Counted from the first letter of the stretch, positions 17,598-27,463 are shown. The stretch is DNA of 64,000 nucleotides from DATLGB01 sp963724135 (GCA_963724135.1 CAVRTA010000005.1:186001-250000), one strand, 5' to 3'. Program-made: numbers and translations. Notes: generated from the sequence alone by a model not told the origin.

Positions 17598-18435
17598 GCT
17601 TGAAGGACTTCTTGTTGGCCTTGGTGTAGCCCGCCTGCCGCTGGCCGGCGCTGTCGACCGCGCGCGCGAACGCGGTGTACTTGCCCTTCTTTAGCTTGGG
17701 GAGCTTGAAGCTCCACTTCGTGGTGCCCTTGGCGGTGCCGAAGCTCGTGGGCCCGGTGCACTTCTTCAGCGCGACGAACTTCTTGCCCTTGAGCTGCTTG
17801 CACTTCTTGCCCTTGCTCAGCACGAGGGCGACCTCGACACGCGTGACGCCCTGGTCGTCCGTCGCGGTCCCCTTGAGCTTGCGGAACTTCTTCGCCTTGG
17901 CGCTGCGCGGGAGCCCCTTGAACGCGGCGATCGGAGTCAGGTCAGTGGTCCCGCCGGGGCCGGTCGGGCCGCTGGGGCCGCCCGGGCCGCCCGCGATCGG
18001 CGTCAGCTTGGCCGTGCCCTTGTAGGTGGCCCCCGCCGCCACGTACCCGACCACGCGGATCAGATACGGGGTGCCCGCCTTGAGGTTGCGCACCGACACC
18101 GACTCGTCGGGTGAGAACTCCTCACCGGCGACGAGGGCGTCGCCCTGCGGCTCGCCCGCGGCGTTGGCGCGGTAGACATAGAGATCCAGGTCGACGGCGT
18201 TGCCGCTGGCCTCGGAGGTGGTGACGGCGAGGTTCCCGTCATCGGCGAGCTTGAGCAGGGTGTCGTCGTCGTCGGCGCGGGCCGCATCCACGCCGGTGAC
18301 CGGGCCGCCGTCCCAGGTCGTCATCGGCTGGGCAGCACTCAGGCTGATCTCGCGGTCGGGCGCCGCGAGCGCCACCGACGCCGCGACGAGCGAGCCGGCA
18401 GCGATCGTGCCGACGATCCATGTCTTCGGGGTCAT
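17590..18435 (-). CDS. Secreted Lys-rich protein with Gly/Pro linker
   Basis: 281 residues. Residues 1-25 are a signal peptide ending VALAAPD. Residues 30-150 form a beta domain like those of pre-peptidase C-terminal modules (LDLYVYRAN, TPYLIRVVGYVAAG). A collagen-like linker GGPGGPSGPTGPGG follows. The last 110 residues form a very basic Ig-like domain (KGKKCKQLKGKKFVALKKC), possibly for binding wall polymers. No catalytic motif is visible. The 3' end overlaps the enolase-superfamily gene by 8 bases. Confidence 0.75.
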   Translation of the reverse strand: MTPKTWIVGTIAAGSLVAASVALAAPDREISLSAAQPMTTWDGGPVTGVDAARADDDDTLLKLADDGNLAVTTSEASGNAVDLDLYVYRANAAGEPQGDALVAGEEFSPDESVSVRNLKAGTPYLIRVVGYVAAGATYKGTAKLTPIAGGPGGPSGPTGPGGTTDLTPIAAFKGLPRSAKAKKFRKLKGTATDDQGVTRVEVALVLSKGKKCKQLKGKKFVALKKCTGPTSFGTAKGTTKWSFKLPKLKKGKYTAFARAVDSAGQRQAGYTKANKKSFKLK

Positions 18436-18472
18436 GGAGACGACAACGCCGGCGGCGGTGTGAACTGGCGCT

Positions 18473-18478
18473 TAGACT
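18473..18478 (+). promoter_or_regulatory. -10 box of a leaderless gene (TAGACT)
   Basis: TAGACT lies exactly 7 bases before the ATG at 18486. There is no ribosome-binding site in between, so the predicted transcript starts at or next to the start codon. Confidence 0.5.
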
Positions 18479-18485
18479 GGCGCGC

Positions 18486-19094
18486 ATGGCCCAGAAGCCC
18501 CGCCAGATCAAGATGGAGAGCAAGTCCGCACTGGCGGCGATGCAGCGTCTGGAGACCAAATCCGACGACGAGCTGCACGCCGAGACGCGCTTCAAGGCCG
18601 CCGCGCAGGCGATCCTGGGCGCGCGCGCGGCCGAGCGCTACGACGCCAAGGCGGCGCGCGAGCACTTCCGCACCGCGATCGCGTCGGCGCGCCCGCAGGA
18701 GCGGCTGCAGCTGCGCCGGATGGCGGAGGCGTCGCTGGCACTGGCCGAGCGCCGGGCCGACGACCTCAGAGCCGCGGCGGTCAAGCTCGGCCAGGAGCCG
18801 CCGTCGAACCGCCAGCTGCTGGCGCTGCGCTTCATGGGCCTGGTCGCTCCGGGTGGCGGCGCGCCCGCCTGGCGGCGGTTCGCCGGCTTCTTCCTGCTGC
18901 TCGCCATCATCGTCGGCCTGCTGGTGCTCGGCTGGGGCATCGTCAAGCTGATCGCGCTGCCGCTGGGCGGAGTCGACAGCGGCCTGGCGATCTTCTACGG
19001 CTTCCTGCTCGTGGTCATAGTGCTCGGGGTGATGGCCTGGCGCGGGCGACGCAAGCAGAAGGAAGCCCGGGCCGCGCGCGGCCAGCCGACCTGA
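18486..19094 (+). CDS. Hypothetical membrane protein
   Basis: 202 residues. The first 120 are helical, basic and soluble, with a tetratricopeptide-like heptad pattern (AAREHFRTAIASARPQERLQ). Two transmembrane helices follow (FAGFFLLLAIIVGLLVLGWG and AIFYGFLLVVIVLGVMAW), then a basic tail. I do not recognise the family. It lies 35 bases upstream of the sigma factor gene on the same strand and could be part of that operon; an anti-sigma role is possible by position only, as no zinc or ASD motif is seen. Confidence 0.7.
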   Translation: MAQKPRQIKMESKSALAAMQRLETKSDDELHAETRFKAAAQAILGARAAERYDAKAAREHFRTAIASARPQERLQLRRMAEASLALAERRADDLRAAAVKLGQEPPSNRQLLALRFMGLVAPGGGAPAWRRFAGFFLLLAIIVGLLVLGWGIVKLIALPLGGVDSGLAIFYGFLLVVIVLGVMAWRGRRKQKEARAARGQPT

Positions 19095-19129
19095 ATCACG
19101 TCCCGGCGTCCGCGAGCGTTGCAGCGGTA

Positions 19130-19582
19130 GTGCTCCCGCCGTTCGCAACGCTGATCGAGGCCCACGGCGACGAGCTGCTCGCGCACGCGCGGCGGCTGGC
19201 CGGGCCCGATGCCGGCGAGGACGTGCTCCAGGAGGCGCTGCTGCATGCGCTGCGCGCATACCCGAGGTTGCGCCACGCGGACCACCTGCGGGCGTGGCTG
19301 TACCGCATCACCACCAACGCGGCGATGGATCGCCACCGCCGAGCGCGGCGCGAGATCGCCCATCCCGACCCGGCGGCGGCCGTCGCCGGCGAGGACCCCG
19401 AGCTCGACGGCTTCGAGGACCTGATCAGCGGGCTCTCGCCCGGCGCGCAGGCGACCCTGCGACTGCGCTTCGTCGAGGACCTGGAGTACGACGTGATCGC
19501 GCGCCGGCTCGACTGCTCCCCGGAGGCCGCGCGCCAGCGCGTCTCGACTGCCCTGCGAACCCTGAGGACGGTGTACGCATGA
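19130..19582 (+). CDS. ECF-type RNA polymerase sigma factor
   Basis: 150 residues. Region 2 is residues 10-75 (EDVLQEALLHALRAYPRL, LRAWLYRITTNAAMDRHRR), and region 4 is residues 90-150 (LSPGAQATLRLRFVEDLEYDVIARRLDCSPEAARQRV), a helix-turn-helix for the -35 element. There is no region 1 or 3, as in ECF sigma factors. Its stop overlaps the ogt-like start by ATGA, so the pair is coupled and the sigma factor may control an alkylation or stress response. The GTG start fits the domain edge; no anti-sigma factor is recognised. Confidence 0.88.
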   Translation: MLPPFATLIEAHGDELLAHARRLAGPDAGEDVLQEALLHALRAYPRLRHADHLRAWLYRITTNAAMDRHRRARREIAHPDPAAAVAGEDPELDGFEDLISGLSPGAQATLRLRFVEDLEYDVIARRLDCSPEAARQRVSTALRTLRTVYA

Positions 19583-20151
19583 CTCCCCTCTCCCCCGCCC
19601 TGCTCGACTCGCTCGCCGCCGAAGCCGTCCGCGAGGGACTCGCCGACGCCCTCTACACGCGGGTCCCGACGCCGATCGGCGAGCTGATCGTCGTCTCCGG
19701 CGATCGAGGGATCGTCCGCGTCGGCTTCCACGAGGACCCCGAGGACGTGATCCTGGCCGACGCCGCGGGCGGCACAGGGCCGCGCATCCTGCGCGCCGAC
19801 CGCGAGCTCGCCGACGTGCGCGACAGCATCCAGGCCTTCTTCGAGGGCGGCGGCGAGCTCGACCTGCCCTATGACCTGCGCCTCGTGCGCTCCCCGTTCC
19901 GGCGCCAGGTGCTCGAGACGCTCGCCTCCCAGGTCCGCCGCGGCGAGACGATCCGCTACGGCGAGCTCGCCGCCCGCGTCGGGCACCCGCGCGCCGCCCG
20001 CGCCGCCGGCTCGGCCTGTGCCACCAACCCGGTGCCGATCATCGTCCCCTGCCACCGCGTGCTGCCGTCCACCGGCGGGGTCGGCAGCTACGGCGGCGGC
20101 CCGCCGCGCAAGGTGCAGCTGCTCCAGATCGAGGGCGCCGTCGTGCGCTAG
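19579..20151 (+). CDS. ogt: Methylated-DNA-protein-cysteine methyltransferase (Ogt-like)
   Basis: 190 residues. The acceptor-site motif IIVPCHRV holds the reactive Cys; GETIRYGELAARVGHPRAARAAG is the DNA-binding helix-turn-helix, and SYGGGPPRK follows as in MGMT/Ogt proteins. The N-terminal 90 residues are the divergent RNase H-like domain. The enzyme removes alkyl groups from O6-alkylguanine by irreversible self-alkylation. It shares an operon with the ECF sigma factor through an ATGA overlap. Confidence 0.92.
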   Translation: MTPLSPALLDSLAAEAVREGLADALYTRVPTPIGELIVVSGDRGIVRVGFHEDPEDVILADAAGGTGPRILRADRELADVRDSIQAFFEGGGELDLPYDLRLVRSPFRRQVLETLASQVRRGETIRYGELAARVGHPRAARAAGSACATNPVPIIVPCHRVLPSTGGVGSYGGGPPRKVQLLQIEGAVVR

Positions 20152-20176
20152 GTAGATACCAGGCACGTTGTTCCGG

Positions 20177-20205
20177 CCGTGGCGCGCGCACTTCGTACGC
20201 CACGG
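20177..20205 (+). terminator. Hairpin after ogt
   Basis: CCGTGGCG (20177-20184) pairs perfectly with CGCCACGG (20198-20205) around a 13-base loop, 25 bases after the ogt stop. There is no T-run, as is common in very GC-rich genomes, so it is a probable intrinsic-like terminator. Confidence 0.5.
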
Positions 20206-20260
20206 CGGTCGGCGCGTGGTCAGACCGTGCGCTAAGGGCGAGGGTTCGGGCGTCCGCGCG

Positions 20261-20302
20261 GCCCCTGGATATCCCGCACTACCGGGCATGAAATCCAGGG
20301 GC
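20261..20302. repeat. 10-bp inverted repeat with nested CCCG/CGGG hairpin
   Basis: GCCCCTGGAT (20261-20270) pairs with ATCCAGGGGC (20293-20302); inside, CCCG (20273-20276) can pair with CGGG (20283-20286). It lies between the convergent ogt and beta-propeller genes and could be a two-way terminator. The rest of the 200-base gap shows no gene. Confidence 0.6.
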
Positions 20303-20352
20303 GGCTCACCAACGGCCGTGAACGCCCTGGGCAGGCCGGCCCTTGCGCCGAG

Positions 20353-23032
20353 CTAGATGCGCTTCCTGCGCGTGATCGCCTTGAGCTTCGTCGCACCGCT
20401 GCGGCCGCTGACACGGATCGTGTAGCGCCCGCGCTTGCGCACGACGAACGCGGCGCGGTACGTCCCGCGCCGGGCCACCACGCGGCGGACCGCGGGGCGT
20501 TTGAGCCTGCGGCCGCTGAGCCTGACGACGACGCGGGCGCCGGCGGGCGCGGTCCCGCGCACGGTGATGCGGCGGCGGCCCTTGCGCAGCCGCTTGACGG
20601 CCACGCGAGCGGTGAGGCGCGGCGCCGCGACCGGCAGGCCGTCGAGAGCCGCGAGCCCGATCTTGTAGACGCCGCGGCCGAACGTCGCCGCGAACAGCGA
20701 CTGGCCACCGGTGTGCGTACGCAGCTCGTACACCGGCACCTGCGGGAGCCTGCTGCCGACCCGGTACCAGTCGGGCCCCCTCATCGCGGGTGGCGTAGAC
20801 ACCGAAGTCGCCCGCGACCACGAGCTTGGAGTCCCCGACGATGTTGATGTCGTTGACCGGCGCCTTCGGCAGGTCGCCGGTGATGTTCTCCCAGCTGGCG
20901 CCGCCATCGGTGGTCTTGAGCACGTAGGCCGCGTTGTCCCCGCCCCGGAACCCCGAGTAGGTGACGTAGGCCGTCGCCGGCTTGGCCTGGTCGACCTCGA
21001 CCCGCGTCACGTAGGCGTCGGGGAGGTCGGGGTCCGAGGCGCGGGTCCAGTCGCCGACGCCGACCTCGTCGCCGCCGGAGTCCGCGTACCAGAGGTTGCC
21101 GTCGTCGGTCCCCGCGTACAGGCGGCCCACCGCCTTGGGCGCCGTCCCGATCGCCGTCAGCGCCCCGTACCCGCGGTAGAACGGGTTGGTCTCACCCTCC
21201 ACGACGCCACCGTCGCTGAGATCCGGTGAGATCGGCGTCCAGGTTGCCGCGTGGTCGTCGGAGCGGCTCATGATCTCGCCCCCCGCGTACAGCGTCGCCG
21301 GGTTGTCGAGGTCGAACTCGATCGGCATGAAGAACGCCTTGCGTGCCGAGACGATCGAGTTCTCGAACGACTCGCCGTCCTCGCCGCGCTGATGGGACAC
21401 CTGGCAGGCGCCGTTCTGCCCGCAGGCGTAGACGATGTCGGGGTTCTTCGGGTTGATCAGGACGCGCTGGCCGTCCCCGCCGGGCCCGAACTCGTTCCAC
21501 TGCCCCTCGGTCTCCGAATGGATCATGGCCTCGCCGTTGTCCTGCATGCCGATGACGATGAAGCCCGCGTCCTGCTCGGAGACGTCGAGCGCATCGGGCT
21601 GCAGGAACGGCTGGACCTCGGCTCCGGTCCAGTTCGCGCCGTCGTCGTCGGAGCGGTACAGGCCGCCGTCGTTGCCGGCCCAGATGCGGCCCTCGACCCG
21701 CTGGTCGAAGGCGAGGGCGTGCTGGTCGACGTGCATGCCGTTGTTGACCGAGCCGAACGTGAGGCCGGCATCCTCGGAGCGGAGCAGGTCGAGACCGGCC
21801 GTGTAGACGTGGTTGGAGTTCTGCGGATCCACCCAGACGCGGCCGAACCACCAGCCGTACAGGAAGGCGCCCGACAGGCCCGCGTGGTCCGGTGCGATCA
21901 CCGGCAGGAAGTTCTGTCCTCCGTCGATCGACTTGTAGAAGCCGGCGTGCCCGCCCACGCCCCCGGACGCGATCACATAGACGTTCGCCGGCGCCTGCGG
22001 GTCGATCGCCACGCCGATGCGACCCAGCGCGGGGTGCGGCCCGATCACCCCGGTCGCGACCCGGTTCCAGGAGTCGCCGCCGTCGGTGGAGCGGTACACG
22101 CCCGAGCCGATGCCCTGGTAGTTGCGGGCGTCGCGGCGCCGGATGTGGTCCCACATCCCGGCCATGAGGATCTTCGGGTCCTGCGGGTTGATGGCGACGT
22201 CCGACGCGCCGGTCGTGGGGTTGTCGCCGCCCAGGACCTTCTTCCACGTCTCGCCGCCGTCGTCCGTGCGGTAGACGCCACGATCCGGGCTGCCGTGGAA
22301 GAGGTCGCCGGTGGCGGCGACGAACAGCCGCCGCTCGTTGCTCGGATCGACCACGATCCGGCTGATGCGCGACACCTTCTCGAGCCCGGGCAGGTGCCTC
22401 CAGGTCCGGCCGCGATCGTCGGAGCGCCACACGCCGTTGCCGCCGTAGGTGAGCGAGCCGCCGCCGGGCCCGGCCTCGCCGGTGGCCACGTACAGGACGC
22501 CCGATGGCGTCTGCACGACCGCCGATGTCGACATCGGCGCGTCGTCGGGCCAGATCGATCGCAGGGTCACGCCGCCGTCGGTGGTGACGAACAGCCCGCC
22601 TCCGGCGGTCGCGGCGTAGACGGTGTCGGGGTCGGCGACGTCGATCGCAAGGTCGAGGATGCGGCCGCCGCCGGAGCCTCCCAGGGCGTTCGGGCCCACG
22701 AACTCCCAGCGCGCCGCGGCGACGCGCGGCGCCGCGGCCCGCGTCCGCGCGGTCGTCGCGGCGACCTCGCGCCTGATCCGCGGGGCCTCGGAGGCCGGCG
22801 TGCGCCAGTCGGCGCTGTCGGACCCGCTGGTCACGCGTGCCAGCGCGGCGTCGGCGGGCTCGGTCATCTCCCGCCCCTCGCGCGCGCACTCCTCGGCGTT
22901 CTCGCCGCCCGCTCCGGCGCGGCACAGGTCCGCCCGGATGTCTGCGTTCCCCCCTCTGTCCAGGACCGAGACGGCGGCGCCGGCAACGATCAGCAGGCCG
23001 AGTGCGAGCAGGAGTATGCGACGGCGGAGCAT
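20353..23032 (-). CDS. Secreted sortilin/BNR-type beta-propeller protein, one frameshift
   Basis: About 890 residues. An N-terminal hydrophobic helix (LLLALGLLIVAGAAVSVL) is a signal or anchor. At least ten BNR/VPS10-like repeats follow, each with a Ser/Thr-x-Asp-x-Gly-x-x-Trp box: RSDDRGRTWRHL, RTDDGGETWKKV, RSTDGGDSWNRV, KSIDGGQNFLPV, RSDDDGANWTGA. The C-terminus is a basic beta domain (RVAVKRLRKGRRRITVRGTA). A run of five G near 20783 shifts the frame; G4 would restore it. Function is probably carbohydrate or protein binding outside the cell. GAGGGG precedes the ATG. It follows the cyclophilin gene in one operon. Confidence 0.82.
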
Positions 23033-23068
23033 GCCCCTCAGGATGGCACTTCCAAGCGCGCCCGGGCG

Positions 23069-23761
23069 CTATTTCTCGCGGATGGTGACCGACTCGATGA
23101 CCACGGGATCGAGCGGCTGCTCAGTGGCGGGATCGGTAGGCGTCGTACCGATGGTGTCGACGACCTCCTGGCCCTTGGTGACCTTGCCCAGCAGCGCGTA
23201 GTCCGGCGGCAGTCCGGCGTCCTCGCCGGTGACGACGAAGAACTGGCTGCCCGACGCACCGGGCGGCTCGGTGCCCCCCTTGGCCATCGCGACGACGCCG
23301 CGGGTGTAGCCGAGCGTGCGCGGCGGCTCCTCGACCACGCTGTAGCCGGGGCCGCCGGTTCCGGTGCCGAGCGGATCGCCGCCCTGGATGACGAAGCCCG
23401 GGACGATCCGGTGGAAGGTGGTCCGGTCGTAGAACTTCTGCTCGGCCAGGTAGGCGAAGCTCGCCGCCGTCTTCGGAGCGCGCTTGACGTCGAGCGCGAT
23501 CTCGAACTCCCCGCACGAGGTCGTGACCACCGCCGTGTAGCTCCGCTTGGGGTCCAGGTCCGCGGAGGGCCTGGAGAGGTCCCCGGCGCCCTTGCCCTCG
23601 GGCGCGGCGACCTTGTCGCAGCCGGTCGCCTCGACCGTGGGGGTCTCCGCCGGTGCCTCGGTCGCGGTCGCCTCGGCGGGCTTCTCGTCCTGCGACGACT
23701 CGCCGCAGCCGGCGAGCAGCGCGACGACGGAGGTGAGCAGGAGCAGACGCAGGAGTCGCAT
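23069..23761 (-). CDS. Lipoprotein cyclophilin-type peptidyl-prolyl isomerase
   Basis: 230 residues. The lipobox LLAGC gives lipid attachment at Cys 18, after a signal helix MRLLRLLLLTSVVAL. A Thr/Glu/Pro-rich spacer follows, then a cyclophilin domain with FYDRTTFHRIVPGFVIQGGDPLGTG (catalytic Arg, Phe, Gln), SQFFVVT and YALLGKVTKGQEVV. It probably assists folding of exported proteins at the outer face of the membrane. The start was chosen at the ATG that gives a proper signal peptide. It is the first gene of the operon with the beta-propeller protein. Confidence 0.9.
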   Translation of the reverse strand: MRLLRLLLLTSVVALLAGCGESSQDEKPAEATATEAPAETPTVEATGCDKVAAPEGKGAGDLSRPSADLDPKRSYTAVVTTSCGEFEIALDVKRAPKTAASFAYLAEQKFYDRTTFHRIVPGFVIQGGDPLGTGTGGPGYSVVEEPPRTLGYTRGVVAMAKGGTEPPGASGSQFFVVTGEDAGLPPDYALLGKVTKGQEVVDTIGTTPTDPATEQPLDPVVIESVTIREK

Positions 23762-23770
23762 GGGGCGCGC

Positions 23771-23780
23771 AGCATAGGCT
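23771..23780. promoter_or_regulatory. Two-way -10 element (cyclophilin / lipid kinase)
   Basis: AGCATAGGCT carries TAGGCT on the plus strand (10 bases before ATG 23791) and TATGCT on the minus strand (9 bases before ATG 23761), sharing the central TA. Confidence 0.55.
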
Positions 23781-23790
23781 CCCAGCGTCA

Positions 23791-24665
23791 ATGGCACGCG
23801 ACGTCTGCCTGATCGTCAACCCCCATGCCGGGGGCGGCCGCGGCGGCAGGAAGCTGCCCGCGGTCGAGGCCGAGCTGCGCTCGCGCGGCATGGCCTTCCG
23901 CGTGGAGCGCACGACCTCGATCGAGCATGCGCGCGAGCTCGCCCGCGGCGCCCGCGACGCCGGCGAGATCGTCGCCGCGCATGGGCGGCGACGGGTTGCT
24001 CGGCGCCCTCGCCGGCGAGCTGCAGGGCACCGACGCGGTGCTCGGCGTCGTTCCGGGAGGGCGCGGCAACGACTGGGCGCGCAAGCTCGGGATCGGCGAG
24101 GACCCGGCCGAGTCGGTGGCGGTGCTGGCGGCGGGCAACGTCCGCAGCGTCGATCGTCGCCACCGCGGCCGGACGCGCGTACCTGGGCATCGCCTCGGCG
24201 GGCCTTGACTCCGACTGCCAGGACATCGCCAACGCGACCCGGCTGCCGCTGGGCGGACTGGTCTACGTCTACGGGACGCTGCGGGCGCTCGCGCGCTGGA
24301 AGCCGGCGCGCTGGACCGTGACGCTCGACGGCGAGGAGCGCTCGTTCAGCGGCTACTCGGTGGCCGTCTGCAACTCCGGGGTCTTCGGCGGCGGCATGTA
24401 CCTCGTCCCCGACGCGTCGATCGAGGACGGGATGCTGGACGTGGTGCTGACCCATCACGCGCCCAAGCGCCAGTACCTCGGCGGGCTCAAGAAGGTGTTC
24501 AAGGGCACGCACGTCGAGGACGACTCCTTCGAGCTGCTGCGCGCGCGGGAGGTGACCTTCTCCGCCGACCGCCCCTTCTCCGCCTACGCCGACGGCGACC
24601 CGATCGCCGAGCTCCCCGCCACCTTCCGCGTCGTCCCGCGCGCGCTGCGCGTACTGGCGCCGTGA
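23791..24665 (+). CDS. Diacylglycerol kinase family lipid kinase, frameshifted
   Basis: About 291 residues when two extra bases (near 23990 and 24152) are removed. It starts CLIVNPHAGGGRG (nucleotide-binding loop), then MGGDGLLGALAGEL, which is the GGDGT-type catalytic motif with Leu for Thr, then VPGGRGNDWARKLG. The C-terminal beta-sandwich includes NSGVFGGGMYLVPDA and YADGDPIAELPA. Members phosphorylate diacylglycerol or other lipids or sphingoid bases. It overlaps murT by 4 bases (GTGA), so it belongs to the murT-gatD operon. Confidence 0.85.
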
Positions 24666-26049
24666 CGCCGGCTCGCCCCGGGGCTGGCGGCCGCGAAGGC
24701 GGTCGGCGCGCTGTCGCGCGCGGCGCGGCGCGGCGGCGGGACCTCCCTGCCCGGGCAAGGTGCTCACGCGCGTCGAGCCGGGGGCGATCGGGCTGCTCGC
24801 CGGGCGCCTCGTGCACGGCTCGGTGCTGCTCTCGGCGCCACCAACGGCAAGACGACGACCGCGGCGATGATCGCGAGCGTCCTCGAGGGCCGCGGCGCGC
24901 GGCTGGTCCACAACCGCGCCGGCGCGAACATGGCCGGCGGCGTCGCCAGCGCGCTGGCCGAGGCCGCGCGCGGCGGCGGCCGCAGGCTCGACGGCGACAC
25001 GGGCCTGTTCGAGGTGGACGAGTTCTGGGTCCCGCAGATGCTCGACGGAGCTGCGCCCGCGCGCGGTGCTGCTGGCGAACCTGTTCCGCGACCAGCTCGA
25101 CCGCTACGGCGAGCTGGAGACGATCGGCGACCGCTGGCTGGAGGCGGTGCGCGGGCTGCCGGCGCGACGCGCGGCTCGTGCTCAACGCCGACGACCCGCT
25201 CGTCGCCGACCTCGGGCGCGACCGCGACGCCGTCTTACTTCGGAGTCGACGACGACGCGCTGGCGCGGCCGGAGATGCAGCACGCCGCGGACTCCAAGCA
25301 CTGCCGGCGCTGCGGCCACCCGTACGCGTACGACGCGATCTACCTCGGCCACCTCGGCCGCTACGCCTGCCCCAACTGCGGCCAGCGGCGGCCGGAGCCG
25401 GCCGTGCGCGCGACCGCGCGTCGAGCTGCACGGCATCCGCGTCCGCTGCGTTCACGCTCGAGACGCCGGAGGGCTCGACGCGCGGTCCGAGCTGCCGCTG
25501 CCCGGTCTCTACAACGTCTACAACGCGCTCGCGGCCGCGGCGCTGTGCGGCGCGCTCGGCGTCTCGCTGGTCGAGATCGCGGCCGGGCTGGAGGCCGTGG
25601 CGCCCGCCTTCGGGCGCGCCGAGACGCTCACCCTGCGCGGCCGCGCCGACGTCGCTGCTGCTGGTCAAGAACCCGGCCGGCGCCAACGAGGTCCTGCGCA
25701 CCTTGACGCTCGAGGGCGCGCGCGCTCGACGTGCTCGGCGTCCTCAACGACAACATCGCCGACGGCCGCGACGTCTCCTGGGTCTGGGACGCCGACTGGG
25801 AGCTGCTCGCGCCGCATCTGGAGCGGATGGTCTGCGCCGGCACGCGCGCGGCCGAGCTGGCGGTGAGGATGCGAGTACGCGGGGGTCGACCCGGCCCGGC
25901 TGACGGTGATCGAGGACCTCGAGACCGCGCTCGAGCGCGCGCTCGGCGGCGGCGAAGGGCCGCTCTACGTCCTCCCCACCTACACGGCTCTGCTGGAGCT
26001 GCGCGAGCTGCTCGCGCGGCGCGGCGAGGCCGAGGAGTACTGGCGATGA
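24662..26049 (+). CDS. murT: Lipid II isoglutaminyl synthase subunit MurT, frameshifted
   Basis: About 455 residues in three frames. Visible are the Mur-ligase ATP loop ATNGKTTT, LVHNRAGANMAGGVASAL, LFEVDEFWVP, NLFRDQLDRYGELETI, and the MurT-specific zinc ribbon CRRCGHPYAYDAIYLGHLG to CPNCGQ, then the C-terminal domain LNDNIADGRDVSWVWDAD. MurT activates the glutamate of lipid II for amidation by ammonia from GatD. Roughly ten single-base shifts occur (for example near 24700, 24835, 25050, 25165, 25235 and 25725). The stop overlaps the next gene's start (ATGA). Confidence 0.88.
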
Positions 26050-26738
26050 GCGCTGTCGCGTGGCATGACGTGGAGTGCCACGGCTACGCGGCCGACCTGC
26101 CGCTGTGGCTGGAGCTGGCGCGAGCGCGAGCCCGGGCCGGTGCTCGACGTCGGCGCCGGCACCGGGCGGGTGGCGCTCGCGCTCGCGGCCGCCGGCCACG
26201 AGGTGACCGCGCTCGACCTCGACGCCGAGCTGCTCGGCGCGCTCGCGGCGCGTGCGTCCGGCCTGCCGGTCCGCACCGTCCGCGCCGACGCCCAGGACTT
26301 CGCGCTCGGCCCGTTCGGCCTGATCGTGGTCCCGATGCAGACGCTGCAGCTGCTCGCCGACCGCGGCGCGGTTCTGGCGCTGCGCGCGCGCGCGCGCTCG
26401 CGCCCGGCGGTCTGGTGGCGGCCGCGATCGCCGACGAGCTGGTCGCGTTCGACGGCGCCGACGCTGCCCGAGCCCGACGTCGGCGAGATCGACGGGCGGC
26501 CGCTACGTCTCGCAGCCGACGCCGTCCGGGTCGAACGCCGCCCACGCCCGCATCGAGCGGCTGCGCACGGTCGACGGCGGCCCGCCCGAGCCCGACGTCG
26601 ATCGAGCTCGCGCTGCGTCGACGCCGCCCGCGCTCGCCGCGGAGGTCCGGGCCGCCGGCCTGACGCCCGTTCCCGGCGAGCGCATCCTCGCCACCGACCG
26701 ATCACGTCGGCTCGAGCGTGGTGATGGCGCGATGTTGA
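26046..26738 (+). CDS. Class I SAM methyltransferase, frameshifted
   Basis: About 229 residues. MSAVAWHDVECHGYAADLPL leads into PVLDVGAGTGRVALALAAAGHEVTALDLD (SAM motif I and the acidic ribose-binding end), then PVRTVRADAQDF, FGLIVVPMQTLQLL and LAPGGLVAAAIADEL. Several frameshifts follow. The ATG overlaps the murT stop and the end overlaps the gatD start, so it is embedded in the lipid II amidation operon. The substrate is unknown; a wall precursor or lipid is conceivable from context only. Confidence 0.78.
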
Positions 26739-27453
26739 GGGTCTGCGCGCTGTACCCGGACCTGATGAACATCTACGCCGACCGCGGCAACCTGCTGTTC
26801 CTGCAGCGGCGCTGCGAGTGGCGCGGCATCGACGTTCGAGCTCACCGGCGCGGCTCCCGGCGAGGGGATCGACCCCGGCGCCCACGACCTCTTCTACATC
26901 GGCGGCGGGCAGGACCGCGACCAGGCGCTGTGCGCGGAGGACCTGGCCACGGTCAAGCGCGACGCGCTGCACGAGGCGGCCGCGCGCGGCAGCGGTGGTG
27001 TTCGCCGTCTGCGGCGGCTACCAGCTGCTCGGCCACTTCTACGAGCTCGGCGACCGAGAGCTGCCCGGCGCCGGGCTCGTCGACCTGCACACGGTGCGCT
27101 CCGACGGGCCCGCGGCTGATCGGCAACGTCGCCATCGAGGTCGACCTGCCGGGCCTCGAGCTCCGCGCGTGCTCGCCGGCTTCGAGAACCACGGCGGCCG
27201 CACGCACCTGGGCCCCGGCGAGCAGCCGCTCGGCCGCGTGCTGTCGGGCCACGGCAACAACGGCCGCGACGGGCAGGAGGGCGTGCTGCACGGCACAGTC
27301 GTCGGCACCTACCTGCACGGGCCGCTGCTGCCCAAGAACGCCTGGTTCGCCGACTGGCTGATCGCCACCGCCTCCGGGCACGAGCTCCAGCCGCTCGACG
27401 ATGGTCTGGAGACGGCCGCCCACGCCGCCGCCAGACGTGCCGCGGGCGTCTAG
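26732..27453 (+). CDS. gatD: Lipid II isoglutaminyl synthase glutaminase subunit GatD, frameshifted
   Basis: About 239 residues with a CobB/CobQ-type glutaminase fold. MLRVCALYPDLMNIYADRGN is the conserved start. The nucleophile is Cys in VFAVCGGYQLLGHFY and the catalytic His is in GTYLHGPLLPKN; FYIGGGQDRDQ and GFENHGGRTHLG are also typical. GatD supplies ammonia to MurT. Four or so single-base shifts occur between 26836 and 27175. The gene ends at TAG, whose TA is also the start of a TAGCCT box for the next gene. Confidence 0.88.
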
Positions 27454-27456
27454 CCT
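27451..27456 (+). promoter_or_regulatory. -10 box TAGCCT overlapping the gatD stop
   Basis: TAGCCT includes the TAG stop of gatD and lies 7 bases before the ATG of the cupredoxin gene, predicting a leaderless transcript. Confidence 0.45.
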
Positions 27457-27463
27457 CCAGATC

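Noticed and set aside
20168..20356. 62-codon plus-strand ORF between ogt and the beta-propeller gene
   Set aside because: It runs through two strong hairpins, has no start signal and no recognisable sequence.
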